NCBI RefSeq assembly: GCF_009877435.1
Contig: NZ_WXEX01000011.1
Location: 62,001-126,000, forward strand
Reading direction: 5' to 3'
Length of the DNA: 64,000 nucleotides
DNA from: Heliomicrobium gestii
GTDB taxonomy: Bacteria; Bacillota; Desulfitobacteriia; Heliobacteriales; Heliobacteriaceae
Of the stretch, positions 32,280 to 41,403 are shown piece by piece. A program made the translations under genes and the position numbers. How positions within the stretch are numbered: position 1 is the stretch's first letter; the number at the start of each line of letters is the position of its first letter. The notes under the pieces were generated by a model, which ran no database searches, was not told the DNA's origin, and worked only from the letters and a program-made list of their open reading frames with translations.

Positions 32280-33403
32280 GGCGTATTCAAGATTTCCCCG
32301 TAATAGGCCTCATATGCATCGACGATCGGATCGGTGTGGAAACGCTGCACCGCCCTTTCGCGGGCCTGCCGCGCCATGGCGGCGTATGCTTGCTCATCGG
32401 AGAGCAGCCGGACGGCGTAGCGGGCCATCGTTTCCACGTCGCCCACCGGCGCCAGGTAGCCGGTAACGCCCTGCTCGATCACCTCGGGCAGACCGCCCGC
32501 ATCGCTGGCGATGACCGGCACCTGACAGGCCATCGCCTCCAGGGCCACGAGACCGAAAGATTCCTTGGCCGACGGCAATAAGAACAGATCGGCCAACGGA
32601 AAGATCTCCGCCACGTTGTCCTGGCGACCGAGAAAACAGACGCGCTCCTGCAAGCCCAGTGTTTCTGCCAGATGGGCCGCCGCCAAGCGGTCAGGGCCGT
32701 CTCCGGCCAGGAGCAACCGCGACGGAACCTGCTCGTGAACCCGGGCAAAGATGCGGATCACATCCTCGACTCGCTTAACGGGACGCATATTGGAGATATG
32801 CAAGAGGATCTTTTCGCCCGGCCGGGAGAAGCAGCCGCGCAGGGATGGGTTCTTTCGCGGACGGTACTCGTCGGCGTCAACGAAGTTGGGGATCACCCGG
32901 GGAAGGCGGCTCAACCGGAAGGTCTCTGCCGACTCCTCAGCCAGGCTTCGCGACACAGCCGTCACGCCGTCGCTCGCCTCCAGGGAAAAACGGGTGACTT
33001 CATAAAACTGGGGATCGCTGCCGACAAGGGTGATGTCGGTGCCATGCATCGTCGTCAGCACCGGCAGGCGACGCTCACCGGCCAGCATCTGTTTGGCCAG
33101 ATAGGCCGCCGCCGTGTGAGGGACGGCGTAGTGGGCGTGAATGACCTGCAGGTCGGCCTCACGGGCCACTTCAACGATCTTGGCGGCCAGCGCCAGCAGG
33201 TAGGGCGGGAAGCGAAAGAGCGGGTAATCCGGCGCCTCCACCTCATGAAAGAAGACATTCGCCTCAAAGTGGGCCAGGCGAAAGGGCGTTTCATAGGAAA
33301 AGACGTGGACGCGGTGGCCCCGCCGGCCCAGTTGGCGGGCCAACTCCGAGGCGACAACGCCGCTGCCGCCGTAGGAAGGATAACAGACGATGCCGATGTT
33401 CAT
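32276..33403 (-). CDS. bshA: N-acetyl-alpha-D-glucosaminyl L-malate synthase BshA
   Basis: BshA joins UDP-GlcNAc and L-malate, the first step of bacillithiol synthesis. It is a GT4 enzyme: MNIGIVCYPSYGGSGVVASE is the BshA-type N-terminus, followed by IHAHYAVPHTAAAYLAKQ, TMHGTDITLVGSD and the donor motif SAKESFGLVALEAMACQVPV. Length is 375 residues from ATG at 33403, preceded by GAGGAAG. The frame continues upstream into bshB without a ribosome site. bshB ends 7 bp upstream, so the first two bacillithiol steps are cotranscribed. bshC is not in the window. Confidence 0.92.
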   Translation of the reverse strand: MNIGIVCYPSYGGSGVVASELARQLGRRGHRVHVFSYETPFRLAHFEANVFFHEVEAPDYPLFRFPPYLLALAAKIVEVAREADLQVIHAHYAVPHTAAAYLAKQMLAGERRLPVLTTMHGTDITLVGSDPQFYEVTRFSLEASDGVTAVSRSLAEESAETFRLSRLPRVIPNFVDADEYRPRKNPSLRGCFSRPGEKILLHISNMRPVKRVEDVIRIFARVHEQVPSRLLLAGDGPDRLAAAHLAETLGLQERVCFLGRQDNVAEIFPLADLFLLPSAKESFGLVALEAMACQVPVIASDAGGLPEVIEQGVTGYLAPVGDVETMARYAVRLLSDEQAYAAMARQARERAVQRFHTDPIVDAYEAYYGEILNTP

Positions 33404-33410
33404 GGCTTCC

Positions 33411-34169
33411 TCACTCCCATAAGGCGTCGAGGCGCCCGATCCGGATGGGGCCATCCGGGTACAGGGGTTCCGCATAGGCCGTTCCGATCATCCCGCCCAG
33501 GTAGCGATCGCGCGCCTCCAAAAGGGCGGGAAGGTCGGGCACGTTCAAGGCCTGGCGGGTTTCCCGCTGTTCCCGGAAAAACTGGCTTTGGAAACAGGCG
33601 AGGGCCGCCTGCTTCCGGTCATAGACGGCGCTCACATCGACGCTATAGGCAGACAGGCCGTCAAGGGCGCCGTTGATGCGGTAGGCCAAGAAGCGCTTCG
33701 GTCGCCAGGGCGCCAGCTCCGGGTCGCCGAATTTTTTCAGGCCGCTGTAAAAGAGGGCTTCCCGAGCCAGACGTCCTGCCGCCTCATGGTCGGGATGGCG
33801 GTCAGGCCCCTGCGGCGCCAGCGCCAACCGGGGGCGGTAGCGGCGCAGCAAAAGCGCCAGCTCTTCCACCCGCCGCCGCCACTGCGCCGGATCGCTGAGG
33901 CCGCCGTCTTCCCAACGACAGTTGATCCGTTCCCGGACGCCGAGGACCTCCGCCGCCTCCTTGGCCTCGGCGCGCCGCGCCACGACGGTTCCGCTCGACG
34001 CCATCTCCCCTTCCGTCAAATCGACGATGACCACCTGCAATCCCTGGTTGGCGGCCAGCGCAACGGTGCCGCCAACACCCAGTTCCACATCGTCCGGATG
34101 GGCGCCGATGACCAGCACATCGGCCGGCGCCATCTCTTCGGGCGCCCTTTGGTTCCCATGGTTCTCCAC
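33411..34169 (-). CDS. bshB: GlcNAc-malate deacetylase BshB (PIG-L family)
   Basis: BshB removes the acetyl group from GlcNAc-malate, the second step of bacillithiol synthesis. The zinc site motif is AHPDDVELGVGG near the N-terminus with the partner motif DRHPDHEAAGRL; family landmarks LTEGEMASSGT and the C-terminal substrate region follow. Length is 252 residues from GTG at 34169, preceded by GAGGTG. Upstream TTG (34220) and downstream ATG (34133) starts are possible. Its place directly before bshA supports this over other PIG-L deacetylases. Confidence 0.88.
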   Translation of the reverse strand: MENHGNQRAPEEMAPADVLVIGAHPDDVELGVGGTVALAANQGLQVVIVDLTEGEMASSGTVVARRAEAKEAAEVLGVRERINCRWEDGGLSDPAQWRRRVEELALLLRRYRPRLALAPQGPDRHPDHEAAGRLAREALFYSGLKKFGDPELAPWRPKRFLAYRINGALDGLSAYSVDVSAVYDRKQAALACFQSQFFREQRETRQALNVPDLPALLEARDRYLGGMIGTAYAEPLYPDGPIRIGRLDALWE

Positions 34170-34226
34170 AGCCGCACCTCGCTTCCGCCCGGTTGTTTCA
34201 AAAAGATGATTCCAGCACAACAGCCT

Positions 34227-35132
34227 TCAGGGCGCCACGGCCCCGGCGATCGTCAACATCGCCTGAAAGGCCCGAAACAGCGCCGGCAGTTCCGCCTGTT
34301 CCATCACGATCCGGCAGGGACCCTCACGGCGGGTCATGGGCATGTAGGCGACGGCATCGGCCATGACGGGCGAAGTGAACTCCACCTCCAGCGTATAGGG
34401 TGGCTGCGGCGGCCAGGAAGCAATCGCGCCGGCGGGAATCACGTCCCTTGTGCCTGAAGGGGCTCCTGCCGTTGATGCAACACCTGCGTCGTTTGCCTTT
34501 TTCGCCACCGTCGCCGCCACCGCTTCCGCCGCCGCCGCTTCGATGCGCCGGCAGGCCTCGCCGGGCGTCAGTGTGCGAGCCGACTGGCGTCCGCAGGCCC
34601 ACTTCACCGCCACCGTCCGAATGGCCGGAAACAGTTCCAACGCCTCGGCTGCCGCCGCCGCATCGCCGGTGACAAGCCCCACCGGCACATGACAGCCACC
34701 GGCAAGGGCGGCGTTGAAGCCCACTTCACCCACCTCGCACCCGTTCAAGCGCAACCGGGCAATCGTCGCGGCGCTGTAGGAGTGGCTCAACAGGCCGCCG
34801 CTTCCCTGCCGGGCATGGCATCCGAGCAAAAACGCCAGATCCCACCCCTCGTCGATGGCGCACATCATGCCCAGCGCCTTCGGCTTGCCGCTGATCACCT
34901 CAACGCCAGGGGGCAATTCCTCCAAGCGCAGGTTGGTCATCGACTCGTGGGCGTCATTCACCATCACCTGAAGGGCGCCGGCCCGTTGGGCGCCCCGGAC
35001 GGCCGCGGTCACCTCCGCCGTCATCCAGCGGCAAGCCTCCTCATAAGCCGGTCCGGACATCAATTGACCCGGCGATACGACGCCGGCCACCCCTTCCAGA
35101 TCAGCCGATATGTAGACACGCACAGACCTCAC
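34227..35132 (-). CDS. dppA: D-aminopeptidase DppA-like, M55 family
   Basis: M55 peptidases are di-zinc D-aminopeptidases that release D-amino acids from short peptides, possibly from cell-wall turnover. Expected ligands are present: D and E in ISADLEGVAGV, H in VNDAHESM, H in LGCHAR and E in VGEVGFNAALAG. A low-complexity Ala-rich insertion of about 35 residues (around 205-240) is not usual for the family. Length is 301 residues. It lies between a PHP-family gene and bshB in one direction. Confidence 0.88.
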   Translation of the reverse strand: MRSVRVYISADLEGVAGVVSPGQLMSGPAYEEACRWMTAEVTAAVRGAQRAGALQVMVNDAHESMTNLRLEELPPGVEVISGKPKALGMMCAIDEGWDLAFLLGCHARQGSGGLLSHSYSAATIARLRLNGCEVGEVGFNAALAGGCHVPVGLVTGDAAAAAEALELFPAIRTVAVKWACGRQSARTLTPGEACRRIEAAAAEAVAATVAKKANDAGVASTAGAPSGTRDVIPAGAIASWPPQPPYTLEVEFTSPVMADAVAYMPMTRREGPCRIVMEQAELPALFRAFQAMLTIAGAVAP

Positions 35133-35198
35133 CCCGCATCCGTCGTTTTCGGATCATCGGTTTAGGTCTATGTACGCCCCGCTCCCGGGGATGCCTTT

Positions 35199-35960
35199 TT
35201 ATAAGTTCTCCATGATGCACCGGCGGCGATGGAAGGTGGCCACCTGGCGATAGCCGACAGACCAGGCCAGATCGCGGGCTTTGTCCAAGTCCCGCCCGAC
35301 TTCATGGGCGAAGTGAGCGTCTGAGCTGAGCACGATCGGAATGGCCAGTTCAAAGCAGCGTTCCAACAAGGAGCGCTGGGGATACATCTCGGCGACGGGT
35401 TTGTTCAAGCCGTTCGTGTTGATCTCGCAAGGCAATCCCGCCCGGCGGATCGCCTGGAGCGCTTCCTCGGCCAACTCCACGATCGGCCGCCGGCTGCGGA
35501 AATTAAAAATCTTGATCAGATCCAGATGGCCGATGAAGCTGAACAACCCTTTTTCGGCGACTTCCCGCACATGGTCAAAGTAGGTGCCGTAGAGGTCGTC
35601 CATCTCCCACCGGTCATAACGATCCTTAAACTCGATGCAGTCAAAATCCCAGTCTTCGATCTTGTGGACCGAACCGATCACATAATCGAAGGGATACCGC
35701 GATGTCATCGCCTGGAGTTCCCTATCGGCGTGGCGGATATAATCGATCTCCACCCCTAACCGCACCTGCACGTCCGGAAATTTTAACGCCGCTTCGCGGA
35801 CGGCCTCGACATCATATTCGTCGAGGTAGCGGTCATGGTCGGCGAAACCCACCTGGGCGACGCCGCGCAGCCGCGCCGTTTCCAGGTAGGCGGAAATCTC
35901 CTCGACCGTATGCTGGGATGTGCCATGGCCCATGGCGTGAACATGATAATCAACGAGCAT
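35199..35960 (-). CDS. PHP-domain phosphoesterase, histidinol-phosphatase-like
   Basis: A 253-residue PHP-family metallo-phosphoesterase. The metal-binding motifs are DYHVHAMGHG, FADHDRYLDEYD, GVEIDYI, IGSVHKIEDWDFD, IGHLDLIK and LSSDAHF, in the order seen in HisJ/HisK histidinol phosphatases. No other his gene is near, so the substrate is open. It is the first gene of a minus-strand unit leading to dppA, bshB and bshA and has a clear promoter. The start ATG follows GGAGGGAG. Confidence 0.85.
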   Translation of the reverse strand: MLVDYHVHAMGHGTSQHTVEEISAYLETARLRGVAQVGFADHDRYLDEYDVEAVREAALKFPDVQVRLGVEIDYIRHADRELQAMTSRYPFDYVIGSVHKIEDWDFDCIEFKDRYDRWEMDDLYGTYFDHVREVAEKGLFSFIGHLDLIKIFNFRSRRPIVELAEEALQAIRRAGLPCEINTNGLNKPVAEMYPQRSLLERCFELAIPIVLSSDAHFAHEVGRDLDKARDLAWSVGYRQVATFHRRRCIMENL

Positions 35961-36026
35961 GATGATACTCCCTCCAGTTTTCCGCCCACCTCGCGCTGAC
36001 TTCCGGCAACGATGGACGCCAGAATC

Positions 36027-36055
36027 ATTTTACCAAAATCGCCACAGGACTTCAA
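36027..36055 (-). promoter_or_regulatory. Promoter of the PHP-dppA-bshB-bshA unit
   Basis: On the minus strand TTGAAG (36055-36050) and TAAAAT (36032-36027) are 17 bp apart, about 65 bases upstream of the PHP gene. Confidence 0.7.
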
Positions 36056-36061
36056 AGCGAC

Positions 36062-36092
36062 GCCCGGCGGCGCAATCACCCTTTCGCCGGGC
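36062..36092 (+). other. GC-rich hairpin in the leader of the 36129 gene
   Basis: GCCCGGCG and CGCCGGGC form a perfect eight-base stem with a 15-base loop, ending about 20 bases before the GGAGGTGAT ribosome site of the next gene. It has no T-run, so it is not a standard terminator; it may be a 5' leader structure. Confidence 0.5.
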
Positions 36093-36128
36093 CTGCATAC
36101 GATACAAAGATTCAAGGAGGTGATAGCC

Positions 36129-36887
36129 ATGCGCCGCAAGTCTTCTCTGCTGTTCGGCCTGGTCACCCTGCTCATCGCCGTCGTCTACATCTTCGCCAAC
36201 GCGCCGAGCTTGCCGGCCTTTAACTTTCAACAGCTTCCCGACGAAGGGGAACTGGTGCGGCGAGCCCTGCAAGCCAAGGGGTGGGAGACGCTCACACCGA
36301 CCAGCGTCCTGCGGCTGGAGGTGGACGCCTCCCCCCTTGACGGCGAGGAGATCATCCTCGGCATCAATGCGGGCAAAAACAAAGGCTTCCTGGCAGGCCT
36401 GCAAAAAGCCGACGGGCGGCTGATCGGCCTATCGAAAGACCTGGCGTCGGTCCATCGCCTGTCCACGGTCGACCTGCCGGGACTCGCTCAAAAAGGGATC
36501 TCTGTCGAAGAATACTACGACAACCGGACCGGCGGTTTCGAGGAGACCACCTGGAAACGCATCTTCCGCCTCGACGAAAACAACGCCTTCCAGCAGGTCT
36601 TTTCCCATGTCCAGCAGAGCGAGTACTTCTGGCATGACGCCTGGGATCAGCCAAAGGGCATCTTCTGGCACCGCGTCAAGGAAGAAAACCGCTTCTCTAT
36701 CCCAGCGCCCGGCGTGATCGTCGTCGATCGGACCGTTTCCCACTACGCCATTCCCGGCGACCCGAAAAAGATGCCCACCCAGTACAACCTGGAGAAGGAA
36801 GAACGAGAAAAAATCCGCTTTGAATGGAACGCCGCCAGCCTCCGTTTCGTCGAGACGAAGCGAGAATCCGTCCAAGGTCAGGCGTAA
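36129..36887 (+). CDS. Membrane-anchored or exported protein of unknown function
   Basis: I do not recognise this 252-residue protein. Residues ~5-25 (SSLLFGLVTLLIAVVYIFAN) form a signal anchor, so the rest is outside the membrane. The body is mixed alpha/beta with many aromatic residues (SEYFWHDAWDQPKGIFWHRV) and no cysteine or clear catalytic motif. The start ATG at 36129 has a full GGAGGTGAT ribosome site; the frame extends further upstream but without support. It is a single-gene unit between a divergent PHP gene and a terminator. Confidence 0.75.
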   Translation: MRRKSSLLFGLVTLLIAVVYIFANAPSLPAFNFQQLPDEGELVRRALQAKGWETLTPTSVLRLEVDASPLDGEEIILGINAGKNKGFLAGLQKADGRLIGLSKDLASVHRLSTVDLPGLAQKGISVEEYYDNRTGGFEETTWKRIFRLDENNAFQQVFSHVQQSEYFWHDAWDQPKGIFWHRVKEENRFSIPAPGVIVVDRTVSHYAIPGDPKKMPTQYNLEKEEREKIRFEWNAASLRFVETKRESVQGQA

Positions 36888-36900
36888 CTTTTTTGGGGAT

Positions 36901-36939
36901 CCGGTCTGAGAAATCTGTTCAGGCCGGTTTTTTCGTTTT
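36901..36939 (+). terminator. Intrinsic terminator after the 36129 gene
   Basis: CCGGTCTGA pairs with TCAGGCCGG (one mismatch) around a nine-base loop, followed by TTTTTTCGTTTT. Confidence 0.85.
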
Positions 36940-37024
36940 AAAGCTCCTCATATATGGCGGTCCGGCGCCGGAGATTCAATAACATTTTTTAACTCTCCCG
37001 GAAAACGTTTTTGTGTCGCAAACA

Positions 37025-37053
37025 TTGTATACCACGGACGGACAGGCTATAAT
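37025..37053 (+). promoter_or_regulatory. serC promoter
   Basis: TTGTAT (37025-37030) and TATAAT (37048-37053) are 17 bp apart, about 55 bases upstream of the serC start. Confidence 0.8.
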
Positions 37054-37107
37054 AGATAAAAATGTCTATCCCCCCACTTTACATAACGGAAGGAGCTAAT
37101 TTGACAG

Positions 37108-38193
37108 ATGGAGCGCGTTTTCAACTTTAACCCCGGTCCCGCCACCCTGCCCCTGGCTGTCCTCGAAGAAGCCCAACGGGAGATGCTGAACTATAAAGGG
37201 ACCGGCATGTCGGTCATGGAGATCAGCCACCGGTCCAAAGAATATGAGGCCATCAACAATGAAGCGGAAGCCACCTTGAAGGAACTGCTTGGCCTCGGTG
37301 ACAACTACCGGGTGCTCTTCCTCCAGGGCGGCGCCAGCACCCAGTTCGCCATGGTGCCCATGAGCTTCCTGGGCGCCGGCCAAACAGCCGACTACATCCT
37401 CACCGGCAGTTGGTCGGAAAAAGCAATGAAAGAAGCGCAAAAGTTCGGCCAGACCCATGTGGCCGCCACCACTCAGGAAGGCAACTACGTCCGCATCCCC
37501 AAGGCCGACGAGATCCAACTGAGCGAGGCGCCTGCCTACGCGCACATCACCTCGAACAACACCATCTTCGGCACCCAGTGGCAGAGCTTCCCCGACTTCG
37601 GCGACATTCCCCTCATCGCCGACATGTCCAGCGACATCCTCTGCAAACCCTTTGACGCCAACAAGTTCGCCCTCATCTACGCCGGCGCCCAGAAAAACCT
37701 CGGCCCCTCCGGCGTCACCGTCGTCATCATCCGCCAGGACATGATCGAGAAAGCCTCGACCAAACTGCCGACCATGCTCCGCTACGACATCCACGCCAAG
37801 AACAACTCCCTCTACAACACACCGCCCAGCTTCTCTGTCTACATGCTCAACCTGGTCCTGCGCTGGGTCAAAGCCCAGGGCGGCTTGGTCGCCATGGAAA
37901 AACACAACGTGGAGAAAGCGGCGCTGATCTACGATGTCATCGACGGCAGCAACGGTTACTACAAAGGCCACGCCAACAAGGACAGCCGTTCCACCATGAA
38001 CATCACCTTCACCCTGCCCAGTGAAGAGCTGGAAAAAGCCTTCGCCGCCGAAGCGACGAAAGCCGGCCTCATCGGCCTGAAAGGTCACCGTTCCGTCGGC
38101 GGCATGCGCGCCTCCACGTACAACGCCATGCCCCGTGAAGGCTGTGTCGCTCTGGCGGAATTCATGAAGGAATTCATGGGGAAGAAGGGGTAA
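37108..38193 (+). CDS. serC: Phosphoserine aminotransferase
   Basis: SerC is a PLP enzyme that makes 3-phosphoserine from 3-phosphohydroxypyruvate and glutamate in serine synthesis. It starts RVFNFNPGPATLPLAVLEEA. The middle contains LQGGASTQFAMVPMSFL (phosphate-binding part), DMSSDI with the PLP aspartate, and the Schiff-base lysine in YAGAQKNLGPSG. The C-terminal substrate region has GHRSVGGMRASTYNAM. Length is 361 residues, as expected. AAGGAG lies 12 bases upstream of the ATG, a little far. It is a single-gene unit with its own promoter and terminator. Confidence 0.97.
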   Translation: MERVFNFNPGPATLPLAVLEEAQREMLNYKGTGMSVMEISHRSKEYEAINNEAEATLKELLGLGDNYRVLFLQGGASTQFAMVPMSFLGAGQTADYILTGSWSEKAMKEAQKFGQTHVAATTQEGNYVRIPKADEIQLSEAPAYAHITSNNTIFGTQWQSFPDFGDIPLIADMSSDILCKPFDANKFALIYAGAQKNLGPSGVTVVIIRQDMIEKASTKLPTMLRYDIHAKNNSLYNTPPSFSVYMLNLVLRWVKAQGGLVAMEKHNVEKAALIYDVIDGSNGYYKGHANKDSRSTMNITFTLPSEELEKAFAAEATKAGLIGLKGHRSVGGMRASTYNAMPREGCVALAEFMKEFMGKKG

Positions 38194-38245
38194 CAGGTTC
38201 TTTCGATTCTGGCGAACCGCTTTAACTGAAATAGGAGTGCTTATC

Positions 38246-38285
38246 ATCCACCGCCCATCGTTACGAGGGGCGGTGGATTTTTTTT
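38246..38285 (+). terminator. Intrinsic terminator after serC
   Basis: ATCCACCGCCC pairs with GGGCGGTGGAT around an 11-base loop, followed by eight T residues. Confidence 0.93.
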
Positions 38286-38393
38286 AGAAGGCATGCTCTA
38301 CAAAATGCGCCCCCAAGGAAACTTGCATAGAGGGAACAGGGATTCTCAAAGACTACCGGTGAAGGATACCGTTGGGGAGGAAGAAGGAACAGG

Positions 38394-40280
38394 ATGTCGC
38401 CGTTTAACTGGCAGCCGTTCAAGAAACTGCTGCGGGTCGATCCACCCATGATGAAAAAGTCCTTTTCTCTCTCCCCTTATGACAAGTGGTTGGCGCAGCA
38501 AAGGGAGAACGCTGGGGCCAACAAGCGGCTTTCCACAAGCAGCCTCTACGCCCCGGCCCTTTCACGGCATTTTCCGAAACCCAAAGCAGACACAGGCAAA
38601 CAGGGCGCCACCAGCGGCCCCATCAAGTACAAGGGGCACGGAAATAGCGCTGCGGCGACATCCCCGGACGAAGGGATACCGGCAGGGCTTTGCGAGATCC
38701 GGCGATGGCTGTCCCGTGAATTCACGATCCGGCTCAATCCAGACCTGCGACTGCGCCACGTGACGCTGGGGCTGCCACAGCCGGTCCCGGCGCTGCTCGT
38801 CTTTTTCCAGAGCCAAGTCAATAATGAACACCTGAGCGATATGGTGATCACCCCGCTGGTGATGCCTTTTGATGGCCCCATCGAAGACGGCGCGAGGGAT
38901 GCCCCATTTTCTTCAGCCGCTGAGGTTTCCTCCATCAAGAGTTCGCTTCTGAACGCCCTCGCCACCCGCTTCACCACATCGGTGGGTCAGATTTCCCCGT
39001 TGCCCACTAAAGGCGCCGTCATCCATGCCCTGATCAACGGCCATGTGGCGCTTTTTGTAGAAGGCGAGTCAGAAGCGTTGATGTTCGAAGCGGCATCCAT
39101 ACCAGGGCGCGGCGTGGAGCAGCCGGTCACCGAGGCCGTCGTGCGCGGCCCCCATGAGGCATTCAACGAAAACATCGACAGCAACATCGGCCTCCTGCGC
39201 GCCCGCTTGCGCAGCAGCCGGCTGCTGACCGAGATCGGCTTCGTCGGCCGACTGGCGCAGATCCGCTACAGCCTCATTTACGTGGCCGGGTTGACCCATC
39301 CGGCGCTGGTGCGGGAGATGCGGCGGCGCATCGAGGCGATCGACGTCGACGCCATTCAAGACATCGGCCTGCTGGCCCAGTATGTGGAAGACAGCCCCAA
39401 CGCCTTCCTGCCCCAGCAAATGATCACGGAACGACCTGACCGTGTCGCTGCTGCGCTGGCCGACGGCGCTGTGGCGGTCCTGCTCGACCGCAGCCCCTAC
39501 GCCCTCGTCGCGCCGGTGACCTTTTGGAGCCTGCTGCAATCGCCGGAAGACATGTACCTGCGCTGGCCCTACGGCGCCTTCGCCCGGATCATCCGCTTTA
39601 TCGCCACACTGATCACCATCTTGCTCCCCGGACTGTATATCGCCGTCACCGCCTACCACCCTGAGATGCTGCCGACAGAACTGATGTTGTCCACGGCCGC
39701 CGCACGGGAACGAGTGCCCTTTCCCGTGCTCGCTGAAATCATTTTTCTCGAGTTCGCCCTTGAACTGGTTCGCGAGTCCGGCATCCGCATCCCCAAGCAG
39801 ATCGGCCCCACCATCGGCATCGTCGGCGCCATCATCATCGGCCAGGCAGCAGTCGAAGCGGGCCTGATCTCGCCAGTCCTCGTCGTCCTCATGTCTGTCA
39901 CGGCCCTGGCGGTCTTCATCATCCCATCCTACGATCTGCTGTACGGCATCCGGCTCCTGCGCCTGCTCTTTGTCCTCGCCGCTTCCTTATGGGGCCTTTT
40001 CGGCATCGCCCTCACGACGACGATCCTGGCCTTTCACCTGGTCACCTTGAAATCCCTCGGCGTACCGCTGCTCTCTCCCGTCGTCCCGGCCCGTTCTCAC
40101 GGCGATGATGTCATCCTGCGACCACCCATTTTCAGCCAGTCCCAACGGCCTGCTGAAAATCGCCCCGTCGATAAAACCCGCCAATCGCCCCTGCAACGGG
40201 ACTGGAATCCGGCGGCCCGTGTTCGCGTCAAGGAAAAGGGGCCGCCAAAGGCTTCCCCCAAGCCAGGCGGTTCATCATGA
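38394..40280 (+). CDS. gerAA: Spore germinant receptor A subunit (GerA family)
   Basis: The A subunit of a germinant receptor in the inner spore membrane. The large N-terminal hydrophilic region (~1-395) includes a ~100-residue variable Ser/Pro/Lys-rich part, then the conserved receptor domain (FIGRL-like VGRLAQIRYSLIYV, DIGLLAQYVEDSPNAFLPQ, DRSPYALVAPVTFWSLLQSPEDMY). The C-terminal part has four to five membrane segments (IATLITILLPGLYIAVTAYH, IGPTIGIVGAIIIGQAAVEA). Length is 628 residues, with a basic tail of ~60. ATGA overlap couples it to the B subunit. Expression by sigma-G in the forespore is expected from the family; I could not define the promoter. Confidence 0.93.
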   Translation: MSPFNWQPFKKLLRVDPPMMKKSFSLSPYDKWLAQQRENAGANKRLSTSSLYAPALSRHFPKPKADTGKQGATSGPIKYKGHGNSAAATSPDEGIPAGLCEIRRWLSREFTIRLNPDLRLRHVTLGLPQPVPALLVFFQSQVNNEHLSDMVITPLVMPFDGPIEDGARDAPFSSAAEVSSIKSSLLNALATRFTTSVGQISPLPTKGAVIHALINGHVALFVEGESEALMFEAASIPGRGVEQPVTEAVVRGPHEAFNENIDSNIGLLRARLRSSRLLTEIGFVGRLAQIRYSLIYVAGLTHPALVREMRRRIEAIDVDAIQDIGLLAQYVEDSPNAFLPQQMITERPDRVAAALADGAVAVLLDRSPYALVAPVTFWSLLQSPEDMYLRWPYGAFARIIRFIATLITILLPGLYIAVTAYHPEMLPTELMLSTAAARERVPFPVLAEIIFLEFALELVRESGIRIPKQIGPTIGIVGAIIIGQAAVEAGLISPVLVVLMSVTALAVFIIPSYDLLYGIRLLRLLFVLAASLWGLFGIALTTTILAFHLVTLKSLGVPLLSPVVPARSHGDDVILRPPIFSQSQRPAENRPVDKTRQSPLQRDWNPAARVRVKEKGPPKASPKPGGSS

Positions 40281-41398
40281 AACAGGCCGATCACATCGGT
40301 GTCGTCGAGGCCATTTTCCTGCTCTGGGTGATCCTCGACACCAACATTTTTCTTGGCCTCCCCCGCTATTTCGCCGCCAGCGGAGAGAGCGCCATGTACC
40401 TGCTTCCTTTATTCTGTTACCTCTTTCTGTCGCCGATCCTGTGGATGATCATCCGGCTGCGCGCCTACCATCCGCAACTGATCTTCACAGAAATACCGGG
40501 CAAACTCTGGGGCCAGTGGGCATCGACGCTGTTGGCGTGGTTTGTGGCGATTTTCTTCGCCTTTTCCACCGGCAACTACCTGCGCCAGTTCGTATCCCTG
40601 ATCAACGACGCCATCCTTCCCCTGTCACCGGCGTCGTACCTGATCATCCCCTTTGTCTTCGCGATCGCCTTCGGCGCGTACCATGGCGCAGAATCGATCA
40701 GCCGGGCCAATTACCTGCTCCTGCCCATCACCCTGGGCGGATACCTGCTTTTGCTGGGAAGCGCTTACATCATCGGGGAACCCTCTTTCGCCACCCCTTT
40801 TTTCGGTCCCGGCCTGGATCGACTGTTCTGGGGCGGGCTGTACCGGGTGCCCTATTTTCTCGAAATCGTCATCCTGACGGTCCTCTTTCCCCACTTCCGC
40901 AGCAACAAACAGTTCCGGCAGGTGATCTGGTACGGAACCTTTCTCAATGTCTTATTGCTCGCTCTCGGTCTTCTGGCCTATGCGTTGAACTTCCCCCCTA
41001 CAAACACGCAAAACGTCGGTTTTCCGCTCTTTCAGTTGTCCCGCAACATCTATTTCGGCCGCTACCTGCAGCGCGTCGAGGCGCTGTTCACCTTCATCTG
41101 GGTGATCATGTCCATATTTAAAATGTCGCTCTCCCTTTACGCCGGTTCAATCGCCTTTGCTCGGGGGATCGGAGCGCCCTTCTACCAACCCTATGTGCCG
41201 CCCATGGCCGTATTGACAGTGGTCTTCTGCTTCCTGGCGCCCAACTACCTGACCGCCCTCGAGTGGGAATGGGGGATTCTTCGCTACGCCTCCACCGTCC
41301 CTTTTGTCGCCTTTCTCTCGCTGTTGCTGGTCGCAAGCTACTGGCAGGCGCAAAAAAAAAGCGCCGCCCCAAGGGGGAGGACGCCATCGACACCCTGA
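40277..41398 (+). CDS. gerAB: Spore germinant receptor B subunit (GerB permease family)
   Basis: The B subunit, an amino-acid permease-like membrane protein of about ten helices that is the likely ligand-binding part of the receptor. It begins KQADHIGVVEAIFLLWVILD, and typical segments include YLLLPITLGGYLLLLGSAYI, VPYFLEIVILTVLFPHFRSN and FTFIWVIMSIFKMSLSLYAG. Length is 373 residues. It overlaps the A gene by four bases (ATGA) and is followed by the C gene after five bases. Confidence 0.93.
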   Translation: MKQADHIGVVEAIFLLWVILDTNIFLGLPRYFAASGESAMYLLPLFCYLFLSPILWMIIRLRAYHPQLIFTEIPGKLWGQWASTLLAWFVAIFFAFSTGNYLRQFVSLINDAILPLSPASYLIIPFVFAIAFGAYHGAESISRANYLLLPITLGGYLLLLGSAYIIGEPSFATPFFGPGLDRLFWGGLYRVPYFLEIVILTVLFPHFRSNKQFRQVIWYGTFLNVLLLALGLLAYALNFPPTNTQNVGFPLFQLSRNIYFGRYLQRVEALFTFIWVIMSIFKMSLSLYAGSIAFARGIGAPFYQPYVPPMAVLTVVFCFLAPNYLTALEWEWGILRYASTVPFVAFLSLLLVASYWQAQKKSAAPRGRTPSTP

Positions 41399-41403
41399 GC
41401 AAC

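Noticed and set aside
38286-38393. Sigma-G promoter before the germinant receptor operon
   Set aside because: A GCATA and a 5-of-7 match to the -10 can be found but with 19-bp spacing and poor quality; the region is real regulatory DNA but I could not define the promoter.
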